Shown here piece after piece: positions 43,049-52,042 of a stretch of DNA of 64,000 bases. The position numbers were made by a program, and so were the translations under genes. The stretch is taken from assembly GCF_900109515.1 (NCBI RefSeq), contig NZ_FOBD01000002.1, positions 372,001-436,000 on the forward strand, in the 5' to 3' direction. The notes below the pieces were generated by a model, which searched no databases, was not told the origin of the DNA, and was given only the letters and a program-made list of their open reading frames with translations. Origin of the DNA: Paenibacillus sp. OK003 (lineage in GTDB: Bacteria; Bacillota; Bacilli; Paenibacillales; Paenibacillaceae). Positions within the stretch are counted from its first letter, which is position 1; every line of letters starts with the position of its first letter.

Positions 43049-43082
43049 TAGAATCAATTTAACATTTAGATCAAGTCTAAAT
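43049..43082 (+). promoter_or_regulatory. Catalase promoter and PerR-like operator
   Basis: TAGAAT (43049-43054) as -10 box with a poor -35 box; 10 bp later the palindrome ATTTAGA-N5-TCTAAAT (43064-43082). The spacing equals that at dps. The remaining gap after the upstream terminator also holds a TTTCAT/ATGAAA inverted repeat at 42975-42988. Confidence 0.75.
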
Positions 43083-43162
43083 GTATATTTAACCCGATGG
43101 CGAATATGATTTTAATAGAGTATATACAGCAGGCATGAGACCAACATGAGGAGGATAACGAT

Positions 43163-44626
43163 ATGACAGAACGCATGACAACCAATCAGGGCGCACCCGT
43201 AGGTGACAACCAAAACTCACGTACCGCAGGAAGAAGAGGCCCCACATTACTTGAGGATTATCATCTGCTTGAGAAGATCGCACACTTTGACCGTGAACGT
43301 ATCCCGGAACGGGTCGTTCATGCAAGAGGTGCGGGTGCACATGGGGTGTTTACGCTGGAGAAGAGCATGAAGGCTTATACAACAGCCGACTTCTTGCAAG
43401 ACCCGGGTACAGAGACGGATGTACTGGTCCGGTTCTCCACGGTAATTCACGGTACGGGTTCACCGGAGACAGCGCGTGATCCACGTGGTTTTGCCGTGAA
43501 GTTCTACACCCGTGAAGGGAACTATGATATTGTGGGTAACCACTTGCCCGTCTTTTTCATTCGTGATGCGATGAAGTTCCCGGATATGGTTCATTCCCTG
43601 AAGCCTGCGCCCGATACAAATATCCAGGACCCTGCACGCTACTGGGATTTCATGACACTATCTCCCGAGTCGACTCATATGATGACCTGGTTGTTCTCCG
43701 ATCTGGGTACACCAGCAAGTTACCGTGAAATGGATGGATTCGGCGTACACGCCTTCAAATGGATTAATGCTCAAGGGCAAGTTCATTATGTGAAATACAA
43801 GTGGGAATCGGCTCAAGGCGTACGAGGCTTCTCACGTCAAGAGGCGGCTGAGGTACAAGGGCAGGATTTCAACCATGCCACCCGGGATTTACACGAGCAT
43901 ATCAAAAACGGGCAATACCCGCAGTGGAAGCTGCAGGTACAGTTGCTGAAGCCGGAGCAGATGGATGATTTCGCCTTCGATCCGCTCGACCCAACCAAGA
44001 CTTGGCCGGAAGATGTACTACCGTTCCAGACGATCGGAACCATGACATTGAATCGAAATCCACAAAACTTCTTCGCAGAAGTGGAGCAAGCGGCCTTTTC
44101 ACCAAGCGCTTTAGTGCCTGGAATTGAGCCTTCTGAGGATAAATTGCTGCAAGGTCGTCTGTTCTCTTATCCGGATACACAGCGCCACCGGCTCGGACCA
44201 AACTATTTGCAGATTCCGGTGAACTGCCCTTATGCTCCGGTTCGCAATCATCAGCGTGATGGATTGATGAATGTGAGTCAGGACCCATCTCCGGTAAACT
44301 ATGAACCGAACAGCTCGGGCAACAGCCCGGAAGAAGCACCGGAATACCGTGACAGCCAGGTTCCGTTAGAGGGTCATGTTACGCGCGAGAAAATTGAGAA
44401 GACCGATAACTATACGCAGTCAGGGGAGTTGTTCCGTTCATTCACGGCGGTTGAGCAGCAACATTTGCTAGACAACCTGATCAATGACTTGAAGGCAGTA
44501 CCGGAACAGACCCAGCTTCGTGCCTTATGCCATTTCTTCCAGGCAGATGGACAGCTTGGTGGTCGTTTGGCTCATGGACTTGGTGTGGATATCTCCTCAT
44601 TCATGCCCTCACAGGATCGCAAATAA
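43163..44626 (+). CDS. katA: Monofunctional heme catalase
   Basis: A 487-residue small-subunit (clade 3-like) catalase that breaks hydrogen peroxide into water and oxygen. Catalytic His in RVVHARGAGAHG and Asn in YDIVGNHLPVFF; the proximal heme ligand Tyr is in RLFSYPDTQRHR. NADPH-binding segments typical of small catalases follow. Ribosome site TGAGGAGG before ATG 43163. A PerR-like operator lies upstream, so peroxide induction is expected, as for B. subtilis katA. Followed by a strong stem-loop. Confidence 0.96.
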   Translation: MTERMTTNQGAPVGDNQNSRTAGRRGPTLLEDYHLLEKIAHFDRERIPERVVHARGAGAHGVFTLEKSMKAYTTADFLQDPGTETDVLVRFSTVIHGTGSPETARDPRGFAVKFYTREGNYDIVGNHLPVFFIRDAMKFPDMVHSLKPAPDTNIQDPARYWDFMTLSPESTHMMTWLFSDLGTPASYREMDGFGVHAFKWINAQGQVHYVKYKWESAQGVRGFSRQEAAEVQGQDFNHATRDLHEHIKNGQYPQWKLQVQLLKPEQMDDFAFDPLDPTKTWPEDVLPFQTIGTMTLNRNPQNFFAEVEQAAFSPSALVPGIEPSEDKLLQGRLFSYPDTQRHRLGPNYLQIPVNCPYAPVRNHQRDGLMNVSQDPSPVNYEPNSSGNSPEEAPEYRDSQVPLEGHVTREKIEKTDNYTQSGELFRSFTAVEQQHLLDNLINDLKAVPEQTQLRALCHFFQADGQLGGRLAHGLGVDISSFMPSQDRK

Positions 44627-44679
44627 ATAAAGCACTGATTTCATCATTATTTCAGAAATGAATAATCGATTTATCAAGT

Positions 44680-44719
44680 AGACCGGGCAGGACTGCAAAA
44701 CAGCAGACCTGCCCGGTCT
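44680..44719 (+). terminator. Terminator of the catalase gene
   Basis: A 12-bp GC-rich stem (44680-44691 and 44708-44719) with a 16-nt loop; the T-run is interrupted. Confidence 0.75.
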
Positions 44720-44821
44720 TTAGGCTTTTTTAACCTAAAATCAGACCTTATGCAACAAAATAATATTCTGAAATGGAAAACATTTTTACAAATCATTTAC
44801 AATAAATAGCTGACATAGAGG

Positions 44822-44857
44822 TTGACTTCTCGTTTGTTGGCACTACAATGGGTAGTG
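44822..44857 (+). promoter_or_regulatory. Promoter and operator of the second BlaI/M56 pair
   Basis: TTGACT (44822-44827) and TACAAT (44844-44849), 16-bp spacer. The palindrome CACTAC-N5-GTAGTG (44841-44857) covers the -10 box; likely site for the BlaI-type repressor that follows. Confidence 0.7.
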
Positions 44858-44873
44858 TGAGGGGTGTCTGAAC

Positions 44874-45290
44874 ATGAGAATACACAATTTTAAAGTGGGT
44901 GAGCGTGGGCTGAACCGGTTTTTCGGTCCGCTGGAGGCGAAGATCATGGACATTTTATGGGCGCGTCCAGGCAGCAGCATTCGCGAAGTGCAAACCGCAC
45001 TAGAAAAAGATAAAGACGTTAATTTCAATACAGTCATGACGGTGATGAATCGCCTCGTGGACAAGGAGATGCTCCACAAGTCGCAGAAGGGCCGAACGTC
45101 ACTGTACCATCCGGTACAGAGCAGGGAGGAGTTTATGAACGACCAATCCAAGGAATTGTCACATGAGCTGGTGGATGAGTTCGGGGCACTTGCTGTGAAT
45201 CACATGCTGGACGCGCTGGATGAAGCAGATGCAGGGCTGATTGAGCGTCTGGAGCAGAAGATTAAGCAATGGAAAAAGGATAGCGATTGA
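44874..45290 (+). CDS. BlaI/MecI/CopY-family repressor (second copy)
   Basis: A 138-residue winged-helix repressor. DNA-binding domain LEAKIMDILWARPGSSIREV, then NFNTVMTVMNRLVDKEML; C-terminal helical dimerisation domain with the stretch RTSLYHPVQSREEF where the protease cut site lies in relatives. The first 15 residues precede the usual family start. Ribosome site GAGGGGTG. Followed one base after its stop by the M56 gene. It shares little sequence with the BlaI protein at 13.4 kb and has a different operator, so the two systems are probably insulated. Confidence 0.9.
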   Translation: MRIHNFKVGERGLNRFFGPLEAKIMDILWARPGSSIREVQTALEKDKDVNFNTVMTVMNRLVDKEMLHKSQKGRTSLYHPVQSREEFMNDQSKELSHELVDEFGALAVNHMLDALDEADAGLIERLEQKIKQWKKDSD

Positions 45291-45291
45291 C

Positions 45292-46152
45292 ATGTGGAAG
45301 GCCCGCTCGAAGCTGTTGTTTACCGTCGGGTTTGGCATTCCGTTATTCGTGTTCATGCAGATGTTCATGTACGCGATGTACAAAATATTCGGTTGGGACA
45401 TTCCGTTCAATCTGCTCTGGCTATGCAATCATTGGATGAGCCGGATGGGCTGGTTATCCATGGGGCATGTTCTTATGGCACTGGTGCTCCTGACGTTTGC
45501 CGGTACAGGCTGGTTGCTGTTCGATCGGATGATTAAGACACGTGCAGCGGTGCGGAAGCTTCGGTCGTCGGAAGATCGGGCCATGTCTCGGAAATTTGAG
45601 GCGCGGTACCGTCATCTGAAACAACCTGAATTCATTGTGGTGGACAAGCGGTCCCCGGTTGCATTTACCATTGGTCTCTGGAAACCCTGTATTGTGCTTT
45701 CGACAGGGCTGCTCACGATGCTGGATGCTGAAGAAGAAAGAGCGGTTGTGTATCATGAGGTGCATCATCTGTGGCATCGTGATCCACTCAAGACGACATT
45801 GCTGTCGGTATTTGCCGTCATGATGCCTTATATTCCGGTGTTGAAGCATACTTCAAAACATTACAATATCATTCGAGAAATTCTGGCTGACAATGAAGCG
45901 ATTGAACGTACAGGGAACGCTGCGGGCATTGGTAGCGCACTGCTCAAACTGATCCGGGCTTGCCCTGAACCTTGGAGAATTAGAGAGACAGGTATACAAT
46001 CGTCTTTTGCCGATACTTCGGTGAATGTGCGGATTTCCCGTCTATTAGACCCGGAACAGGATGTTGAGTTGACGCTTCCCCGCTATGCGGTATTCATTTC
46101 GGCCACAGTGATCCTGCTGCTGTCTGTCTTGTTCGTTTGGTCCATTGGGTGA
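45292..46152 (+). CDS. Short M56-family membrane metalloprotease
   Basis: A 286-residue BlaR1-type protease without an extracellular sensor domain. Membrane helices at about 8-30, 55-80, 170-190 and 262-284; zinc motif YHEVHHLWHRDP with the HExxH core, third ligand in REILADNEAIER. It ends just after the last helix, so any sensing must use its membrane or loop regions or a partner. Start ATG 45292 (AAAAGGA 11 nt upstream); the frame extends into the repressor gene without a ribosome site. DoxX follows 39 bp later and may be part of the same transcript. Confidence 0.85.
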   Translation: MWKARSKLLFTVGFGIPLFVFMQMFMYAMYKIFGWDIPFNLLWLCNHWMSRMGWLSMGHVLMALVLLTFAGTGWLLFDRMIKTRAAVRKLRSSEDRAMSRKFEARYRHLKQPEFIVVDKRSPVAFTIGLWKPCIVLSTGLLTMLDAEEERAVVYHEVHHLWHRDPLKTTLLSVFAVMMPYIPVLKHTSKHYNIIREILADNEAIERTGNAAGIGSALLKLIRACPEPWRIRETGIQSSFADTSVNVRISRLLDPEQDVELTLPRYAVFISATVILLLSVLFVWSIG

Positions 46153-46191
46153 AATGTAACGTTGAACTAAACTCCAAGGAGGAAGATGAAT

Positions 46192-46602
46192 ATGAATAGA
46201 AGTGTGGAGATTGGCTTGTTTTTCTCAAGGATCATGATTGGTCTCATCTTTGTATTACATGGTTGGAGCAAATTCGAAGGTGGAATTAGCGGTACAGTTG
46301 GTTTCTTTGAAAGTATCGGCATTCCTGGTTTTCTGGCATCGGTTGTAGCGATCATTGAGCTGGTGGGTGGTGCAGCCATGATTCTGGGATTGGGAACACG
46401 TGTATTTGCTGCATTGTTCATTGTAGTGATGGGCGGGGTTCTGCTTACTGCCAAAGTGGGACAGCCGTTCATGAGTGGTACCGAGTTAGATTATCTGTTG
46501 CTTGCGGGTTCGTTGACACTACTCTTCTCAGGCAGCCGTTTTCTGGCGGTGGATTATTTCTTCTCCAGACAAGGGAACACTCGCCAGAATGTGAGTGCAT
46601 AA
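46192..46602 (+). CDS. DoxX-family membrane protein
   Basis: A 136-residue four-helix membrane protein of the DoxX/MhqP group, related to thiosulfate:quinone oxidoreductase subunits and quinone-stress proteins. Typical blocks are GLIFVLHGWSKFEGG, then AIIELVGGAAMILGLGTR. Start taken as the second ATG (46192), 9 nt after AAGGAGG; the ATG at 46186 is too close. Position after the M56 gene suggests it could be the output gene of that regulator. Function beyond membrane redox association is not known. Confidence 0.88.
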   Translation: MNRSVEIGLFFSRIMIGLIFVLHGWSKFEGGISGTVGFFESIGIPGFLASVVAIIELVGGAAMILGLGTRVFAALFIVVMGGVLLTAKVGQPFMSGTELDYLLLAGSLTLLFSGSRFLAVDYFFSRQGNTRQNVSA

Positions 46603-46666
46603 CGGGTCTATTACTTTCCAATAAGGGTGGATAACAAGTTCATTCAAGCAGGTATATCCTGCATAG

Positions 46667-46738
46667 AAGCCTTTTCTCGCTAGGTCGGAATACGCGTAAT
46701 TATACGTGTGAACCGTTCGAACCGGGAAAAGGCTTTTT
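46667..46738 (+). terminator. Terminator after DoxX
   Basis: AAGCCTTTTC (46667-46676) pairs with GAAAAGGCTT (46726-46735), followed by T residues; a smaller hairpin lies inside. Confidence 0.65.
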
Positions 46739-46832
46739 GATTTTGTTTTGGACGACTAGCCCATCGATTTGGTACAATGAGAATAAGTATGCTACTAAGA
46801 AAAAATAAGAGAACATATAGGAGGATGCCTTT

Positions 46833-47534
46833 ATGATTAACGTCATTCCATCCGATTCCCGTTCCAGCTTCGACCGGGGCTGGCTGCGCGGCAATCACAG
46901 CTTTTCCTTTGGTGAATACCAGGACCCGGAGAATACTGCGTTTGGACCCATGCGGGTAGCTAACGACGATGTAATTGCCCCTGGTCGTGGTTTCGGGGCA
47001 CACCCGCATAGTGATATGGAGATTGTGTCCATCGTGCTGAACGGGAAGCTGCGTCATGAAGATAACCTGGGCAATGTGGCTGTTACATCATTTGGTGGAA
47101 TTCAGCGCATGTCAGCAGGCAGTGGCATGATCCATACCGAACACAATGCCTCCGATTCTGAAGAAGTGCGTATATTACAGCTTTGGTTCATGCCACATAC
47201 GAAAGGGCTTGAGCCGTCTTATGAGACAACTTCTTTTGATCCAGACGCACTTGCGGGAGCACTCGTACCCGTGGTATCCCCTGAAGGTGGGGCGCGTATC
47301 GCATCCATTCAACAGGATATGACCATCTATCTTGGCCGATTGGCTGCAGGTCAGACTTTAACATATGAACAGGCTGCAGATCGCCGCATGTACATTTTTG
47401 CCATTGAAGGAAAGCTTGGCTTGAACGGAGAGTATCAGCTAAATGAAGGGGATACGGCTCGTGTGGAACAGACGACATCCATGAACCTGGATGCAAGCGA
47501 GGACGCTTTCTATATGTTGATCGATCTGCCCTAG
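46833..47534 (+). CDS. Pirin-family protein (YhhW-type quercetinase)
   Basis: A 233-residue bicupin. The metal site reads GFGAHPHSDMEIVS (two His), KLRHEDN (His) and SGMIHTEHN (Glu), the pirin/YhhW arrangement; such proteins can have quercetin 2,3-dioxygenase activity, but the physiological role is open. Ribosome site TAGGAGGA. The next small gene follows 48 bp later with its own ribosome site and may be co-transcribed. Confidence 0.92.
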   Translation: MINVIPSDSRSSFDRGWLRGNHSFSFGEYQDPENTAFGPMRVANDDVIAPGRGFGAHPHSDMEIVSIVLNGKLRHEDNLGNVAVTSFGGIQRMSAGSGMIHTEHNASDSEEVRILQLWFMPHTKGLEPSYETTSFDPDALAGALVPVVSPEGGARIASIQQDMTIYLGRLAAGQTLTYEQAADRRMYIFAIEGKLGLNGEYQLNEGDTARVEQTTSMNLDASEDAFYMLIDLP

Positions 47535-47582
47535 ATTACCGAAATGGATTGAAACTCCAAGATCAAAGGAGGAATTACGTTT

Positions 47583-47918
47583 ATGACGCAGCAGGAATGG
47601 TTCATGGTTAAGCATGCAGTGACAGGGCGAGGGTTAGTGAACAGCAAAACAGATTCGATGTCCTATCGCTATCAAAGAGAAGGCACTGGGTTTGTTTTTA
47701 CCGTGACGGGTCTGGAACAACAGGTGGTAGATCGCATTATGGAGCTTAGACAGGAGCTCAATGTGTTTCGATTTGTACAGCGTAAAGATCAGCCCTTGGT
47801 GAAGCACTGGTATTACGTTCAGGGAGACCAGGTGCAGTATGATGGAGAAAGCCATACATTGACGATATATGCGGAATCTGAGATCCGCTATGTTCCTGAA
47901 GATTATTTTGCCGACTAA
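47583..47918 (+). CDS. Hypothetical small cytoplasmic protein
   Basis: A 111-residue protein, no signal peptide or membrane helix. Mixed alpha/beta pattern with a conserved-looking core VTGLEQQVVDRIMELRQELN and a C-terminal acidic, aromatic stretch. I do not recognise the family. Strong AAAGGAGGA ribosome site and a terminator directly after argue that it is real. Probably one transcript with the pirin gene. Confidence 0.75.
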   Translation: MTQQEWFMVKHAVTGRGLVNSKTDSMSYRYQREGTGFVFTVTGLEQQVVDRIMELRQELNVFRFVQRKDQPLVKHWYYVQGDQVQYDGESHTLTIYAESEIRYVPEDYFAD

Positions 47919-47927
47919 CTGAATCAT

Positions 47928-47959
47928 TAAAAAGGCCTTCCAATTGGAAGGTCTTTTTC
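47928..47959. terminator. Terminator after the pirin/hypothetical pair
   Basis: An 11-bp stem (47931-47941 and 47946-47956) with an AATT loop, A and T runs on both sides. Confidence 0.85.
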
Positions 47960-48036
47960 CTTATATACAATTAAAATTGAATTATATGTGTTTCAGGTTG
48001 TTTCATGAAATTTAGAAAAAGAGAAGCAGAGGAAGG

Positions 48037-48066
48037 TTGACATGACGAAATTAATATCGATATAAT
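48037..48066 (+). promoter_or_regulatory. Promoter of the yclNOPQ operon
   Basis: Consensus TTGACA (48037-48042) and TATAAT (48061-48066), 18-bp spacer. Confidence 0.85.
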
Positions 48067-48075
48067 TACTCTAAT

Positions 48076-48090
48076 TGATAATGAGTATCA
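48076..48090. promoter_or_regulatory. Fur box
   Basis: TGATAATGAGTATCA matches the 15-bp Fur consensus at all but one position. It starts 9 bp after the -10 box, so iron-loaded Fur would block the siderophore-uptake operon. Confidence 0.88.
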
Positions 48091-48159
48091 ATATCAAGTT
48101 GAACTAAGTAGAGCAGCTACAAGTGTTTTACGGCTATTGGTGAGGGGATTAGTAGAGAG

Positions 48160-49113
48160 ATGAAGTTAGGCTATATGTTGATCGTGCTGGCTTTTTTGTC
48201 TATCGTATACCTGTTTATTGGCAATTCAGCAATTTCGCCCATGGATATATTTCATTTGACCCCAGTCCAGCTTCAGGTGTTACAAGTCAGTCGTTTTCCC
48301 CGTCTAGTCAGCATCCTTGTCGCAGGTATCAGTATGAGTGTCATTGGACTGATCATGCAGCAGCTGACACGCAACCGATTTGTTTCTCCGACAACGGCCG
48401 GAACAATGGACTCAGCCCGGTTGGGTATCCTCGTTACTTTGATGTGGTTTCCCGGTGCTTCTCCACTGCAAAAAATGTTGGTCGCTTTTGCCTTCGCACT
48501 GGCTGGAACGCTAATCTTTATGCGGATTCTAGAGAAAGTCAAATTCAAGGATACGATCTACATCGCTCTCCTTGGTTTGATGTTTGGCAATATTGTAAGC
48601 TCGGTCACGACCTTTTTTGCTTACAAGAACGATTTGATTCAGAACATGTCATCCTGGCTGCAAGGTGACTTCTCCACGATTATGAAGGGACGCTATGAAC
48701 TGATCTATATCAGTATTCCGTTGCTTATTATCGTCTACCTGTTCGCTAATCGCTTTACACTTGCGGGTATGGGCGAAGATTTCTCAACCAACCTTGGACT
48801 GGCTTATCGAAAGGTGGTTAATCTCGGGCTGATTCTGGTTGCGATGGTTTCAGCCGTTGTCATTATCACCGTAGGTACAATCCCGTTTCTCGGTCTGGTA
48901 GTACCGAATATTGTGACGTTGTATAAGGGTGACAACTTGCGGGATACATTGCCTCATACAGCAGTGCTCGGCGCGATTTTTGTTCTGGTCTGCGATATTT
49001 TGGGTCAATTGATTATTTATCCTTATCAGCTCTCCATCAGTTTGACTGTGGGCGTAGTGGGCAGCGTGCTGTTCTTGTATTTACTGCTTCGAAGAAAGGC
49101 TTATGAATCATGA
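48160..49113 (+). CDS. yclN: Iron-siderophore ABC transporter permease
   Basis: A 317-residue FecCD-family permease with about nine helices. Early block RFPRLVSILVAGISMSVIGL and late blocks TVGTIPFLGLVVPNI and TLPHTAVLGAIFVLVCDILG are family hallmarks. Closest to YclN/FatD, one of the two permeases for catecholate (petrobactin-type) siderophores in B. subtilis. Overlaps the next permease by 4 bases. Controlled by the Fur box upstream. Confidence 0.92.
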   Translation: MKLGYMLIVLAFLSIVYLFIGNSAISPMDIFHLTPVQLQVLQVSRFPRLVSILVAGISMSVIGLIMQQLTRNRFVSPTTAGTMDSARLGILVTLMWFPGASPLQKMLVAFAFALAGTLIFMRILEKVKFKDTIYIALLGLMFGNIVSSVTTFFAYKNDLIQNMSSWLQGDFSTIMKGRYELIYISIPLLIIVYLFANRFTLAGMGEDFSTNLGLAYRKVVNLGLILVAMVSAVVIITVGTIPFLGLVVPNIVTLYKGDNLRDTLPHTAVLGAIFVLVCDILGQLIIYPYQLSISLTVGVVGSVLFLYLLLRRKAYES

Positions 49114-50078
49114 GAATGAAGTATACGGCGAATACCTGGAAGTTTGGCATTTTGATTGTAGCGGCAGTGCTGTTGATTGGTGTATTTCTGGTCATTCAAT
49201 CCGGGGGTAACTGGGATTATATTCTGCCTCGCAGAGGGAAAAAGATTCTTGCTATTGTGCTCACGGGTGCTTGCATTGCGTACTCTACTGCCATTTTCCA
49301 AACGATAACCAACAACCGAATTCTTACGCCTGGCATTATGGGGCTCGACTCCCTGTATATGTTGTTTCAGACCTTTGCCGTGTTTGTGTTTGGGAGCACG
49401 CATATCAGCTTTGTGAACAAAAATCTTAACTTTGCGGTATCTGTGCTGTTAATGACCCTGTTTGCTCTACTCCTGCATCAATTCATGTTCCGTAGAGAAC
49501 GGGGGCGCAATATCTATTTGCTGCTGCTCGTTGGTCTGATTCTGGGAACGCTGTTTCAGAGCATGTCCTCCTTCATGGAGGTGCTGATTGATCCCAACGA
49601 GTTTCTTGTGCTGCAAGGCAAGATGTTTGCGAGTTTTAATAATGTAAATACCGACTTGCTGATCATCTCCATGGTGGCCATTGTTCTGATCCTGCTGTAT
49701 GCACAGAGGTTTACCAAATATCTCGACGTACTATCCCTCGGCAAAGATCACGCGGTTAATCTTGGGGTGGATTACCAGTACATTGTGAAAAGGCTGCTGC
49801 TGGTTGTGATGGTTCTGGTGTCGATCTCCACAGCGCTCGTCGGTCCAATCATGTTCTTGGGACTGCTGGTCGTGAATCTGGCGCATCAGATATTCCGGAC
49901 ACATCGTCATAAAGTGCTGATCTGGGGTTCAGTCATTATAGCTGTGGTTTCATTGGTCGGTGGACAGCTCATTGTGGAGCGGGTATTTACTTTTGCGACT
50001 ACAGTAAGTGTCATTATCAATTTTGTAGGCGGAGTGTACTTCATCTATTTACTGCTAAAGGAGAATAAGTCGTGGTAG
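49110..50078 (+). CDS. yclO: Iron-siderophore ABC transporter permease
   Basis: A 322-residue second FecCD-family permease, YclO/FatC-like. Blocks RGKKILAIVLTGACIAYSTA and VGPIMFLGLLVVNLAH fit. It pairs with YclN to form the channel. The ATPase gene starts 7 bases before its stop, so translation is coupled. Confidence 0.92.
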   Translation: MRMKYTANTWKFGILIVAAVLLIGVFLVIQSGGNWDYILPRRGKKILAIVLTGACIAYSTAIFQTITNNRILTPGIMGLDSLYMLFQTFAVFVFGSTHISFVNKNLNFAVSVLLMTLFALLLHQFMFRRERGRNIYLLLLVGLILGTLFQSMSSFMEVLIDPNEFLVLQGKMFASFNNVNTDLLIISMVAIVLILLYAQRFTKYLDVLSLGKDHAVNLGVDYQYIVKRLLLVVMVLVSISTALVGPIMFLGLLVVNLAHQIFRTHRHKVLIWGSVIIAVVSLVGGQLIVERVFTFATTVSVIINFVGGVYFIYLLLKENKSW

Positions 50079-50830
50079 AAGTCAGAAATGTAACCAAACA
50101 ATACGGCGGCGTCCGGGTAGTGGATGACGTATCACTGAATATTGCCAAAGGGAAAATCACTTCATTTATCGGTCCCAATGGTGCAGGCAAAAGCACACTG
50201 TTATCCATGATCACCAGACTAATCAGCAAGGATACAGGACAAGTCCTGATCGAAGGACAAGAGATCGAAGGCTGGAAGAACAAGGATCTGTCCAAAAAAA
50301 TATCAGTTCTCAAACAATCCAATCACATAAACATCAGGTTGACTGTGGAGGACCTGGTTGCTTTTGGCCGTTTTCCTTATTCACAAGGAAGACTCACGGC
50401 AGAGGATCGGCAGTGGATTCAGGAAGCCATCGATTATATGGAGCTGGCTCCATTCCGCAAAAAGTATTTGGATGAGCTAAGCGGTGGACAGCGACAGCGG
50501 GCTTACATCGCCATGGTTATCGCGCAGAACACCGAGTATATTCTGCTCGATGAACCCTTGAATAATTTGGACATGAAACATTCCGTGCAGATTATGAAGG
50601 TGCTTCGCAAAATGGTGGATGAATTGGGGAAGACGATTGTTATTGTCATTCATGACATCAATTTTGCCTCCTGCTACTCAGACTATATCGTGGCACTCAA
50701 AGACGGGCGTGTTGTGCAGGAAGGTAAAACAGAGGACATCATTGATACAGATGTATTGCAGAAAGTATATGACATGCACATCCCTGTGCAATGGATTGAT
50801 GGGCGTAAGATTTGTGTGTATTTTGCTTGA
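50072..50830 (+). CDS. yclP: Iron-siderophore ABC transporter ATPase
   Basis: A 252-residue ATPase with GTG start inside the end of yclO (AAAGGAG upstream). Walker A GPNGAGKS, signature LSGGQRQRAYIA, Walker B YILLDEPLNNLD, switch His in VIHDINFA. FepC/YclP type. Powers siderophore import through YclN/YclO. Confidence 0.93.
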   Translation: MVEVRNVTKQYGGVRVVDDVSLNIAKGKITSFIGPNGAGKSTLLSMITRLISKDTGQVLIEGQEIEGWKNKDLSKKISVLKQSNHINIRLTVEDLVAFGRFPYSQGRLTAEDRQWIQEAIDYMELAPFRKKYLDELSGGQRQRAYIAMVIAQNTEYILLDEPLNNLDMKHSVQIMKVLRKMVDELGKTIVIVIHDINFASCYSDYIVALKDGRVVQEGKTEDIIDTDVLQKVYDMHIPVQWIDGRKICVYFA

Positions 50831-50871
50831 AAAAATTAAACCAATATAGAGAGAGCGAGAGGTGTCTATTT

Positions 50872-51858
50872 ATGAAAAAAGGTTGGTTGTTTACGTTGCT
50901 TGTGGTGTTGTCCGTTGTTCTGGCAGCTTGCGGTGGAAATAAAACAGCAGAAAATACAGGTGCCAGCAGTGGCACAGGATCAGAAGCGAATGCAGCAGCA
51001 GATCAGTCTAATGAAGAAATCGTCATTAAGCATAAACTTGGCGAAACAACAGTGAAGAAGAATCCGCAGAAAGTGGTTGTGTTCGACTATGGTGTGCTGG
51101 ATACATTGGATCAGCTTGGGGTAGAGGTTGCCGGTGTACCTCAGGAGGGAGTTCCCTCTTATCTGGAAAAGTATAATGATGCAAAGTACGCCAATGTTGG
51201 CGGTTTGAAAGAGGCTGATTTTGAGAAAGTAAATGCCCTGAAGCCTGATCTGATTATCATCTCAGGACGACTGCAAGACTCCTATGAAGAGCTGAGCAAG
51301 ATCGCACCAACCATTTATATGGCGGTAGATACACAAGATTATATGAACTCCCTGACTTCGAATGTGAAGACGCTTGGAGAGATCTTTGGTAAAGAAAAAG
51401 AAGCAGAAGAGGCACTGGCATCCATTGATACCTCTGTTAAAGCTTTAAATGATAAAGTAACGGCTGCTGGAAAGAATGCACTGGTTGTTCTGACGAACGA
51501 AGGCAAATTGAGTGCTTATGGTGCAGGTTCCCGATTTGGTATCATTCATGATGTATTCGGTTTTACTCCGGCAGATGCAAATATTGAAGTGTCGACCCAT
51601 GGACAAAGCGTTTCATTCGAATATGTTATGGAGAAAAATCCGGATTATCTGTTCGTGGTAGATCGGAGTGCAGTGGTTGCAGGCAGTGGTGAGGCAACGC
51701 CTGCCAAACAGGTGGTCGAGAATGATTTGGTTAAAAATACGAATGCTTATAAAGACGGACACATTGTTTATCTTGACCCGGATTACTGGTACTTGTCTGG
51801 CGGTGGTTTGGAATCCATTCAGGAAATGATTAAAGAAGTGGACAAGAGCATTAATTAA
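50872..51858 (+). CDS. yclQ: Siderophore-binding lipoprotein
   Basis: A 328-residue substrate-binding lipoprotein of the FatB/YclQ type. Lipobox LAAC with Cys20, then a Ser/Gly/Ala-rich linker, then the helical-backbone binding fold: LKPDLIIISGRLQDSYEELS in the first lobe and MEKNPDYLFVVDR in the second. By relation to YclQ it may bind petrobactin-like iron complexes. Start ATG 50872 with GAGAGGTG upstream; 41 bp after yclP. Terminator follows. Confidence 0.93.
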   Translation: MKKGWLFTLLVVLSVVLAACGGNKTAENTGASSGTGSEANAAADQSNEEIVIKHKLGETTVKKNPQKVVVFDYGVLDTLDQLGVEVAGVPQEGVPSYLEKYNDAKYANVGGLKEADFEKVNALKPDLIIISGRLQDSYEELSKIAPTIYMAVDTQDYMNSLTSNVKTLGEIFGKEKEAEEALASIDTSVKALNDKVTAAGKNALVVLTNEGKLSAYGAGSRFGIIHDVFGFTPADANIEVSTHGQSVSFEYVMEKNPDYLFVVDRSAVVAGSGEATPAKQVVENDLVKNTNAYKDGHIVYLDPDYWYLSGGGLESIQEMIKEVDKSIN

Positions 51859-51900
51859 GTGAATCAAGATTGATACGAATTTTTGATTATTAGGCCCCAA

Positions 51901-51933
51901 AGGTCTCTGTTATCCATACAGAGGCCTTTTTTT
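51901..51933 (+). terminator. Terminator of the yclNOPQ operon
   Basis: A 10-bp stem (51901-51910 and 51918-51927) with a 7-nt loop and seven T. Confidence 0.9.
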
Positions 51934-52042
51934 GTTGTTTGAAATGAAGAAGCGGTTGGAAATTTTACAAAAAGACCACATAATTCCGCGTGATCTGGCA
52001 CAAGCTACCTTGTATAAAAAAACAGGAACGGAGGGGCGGCAT

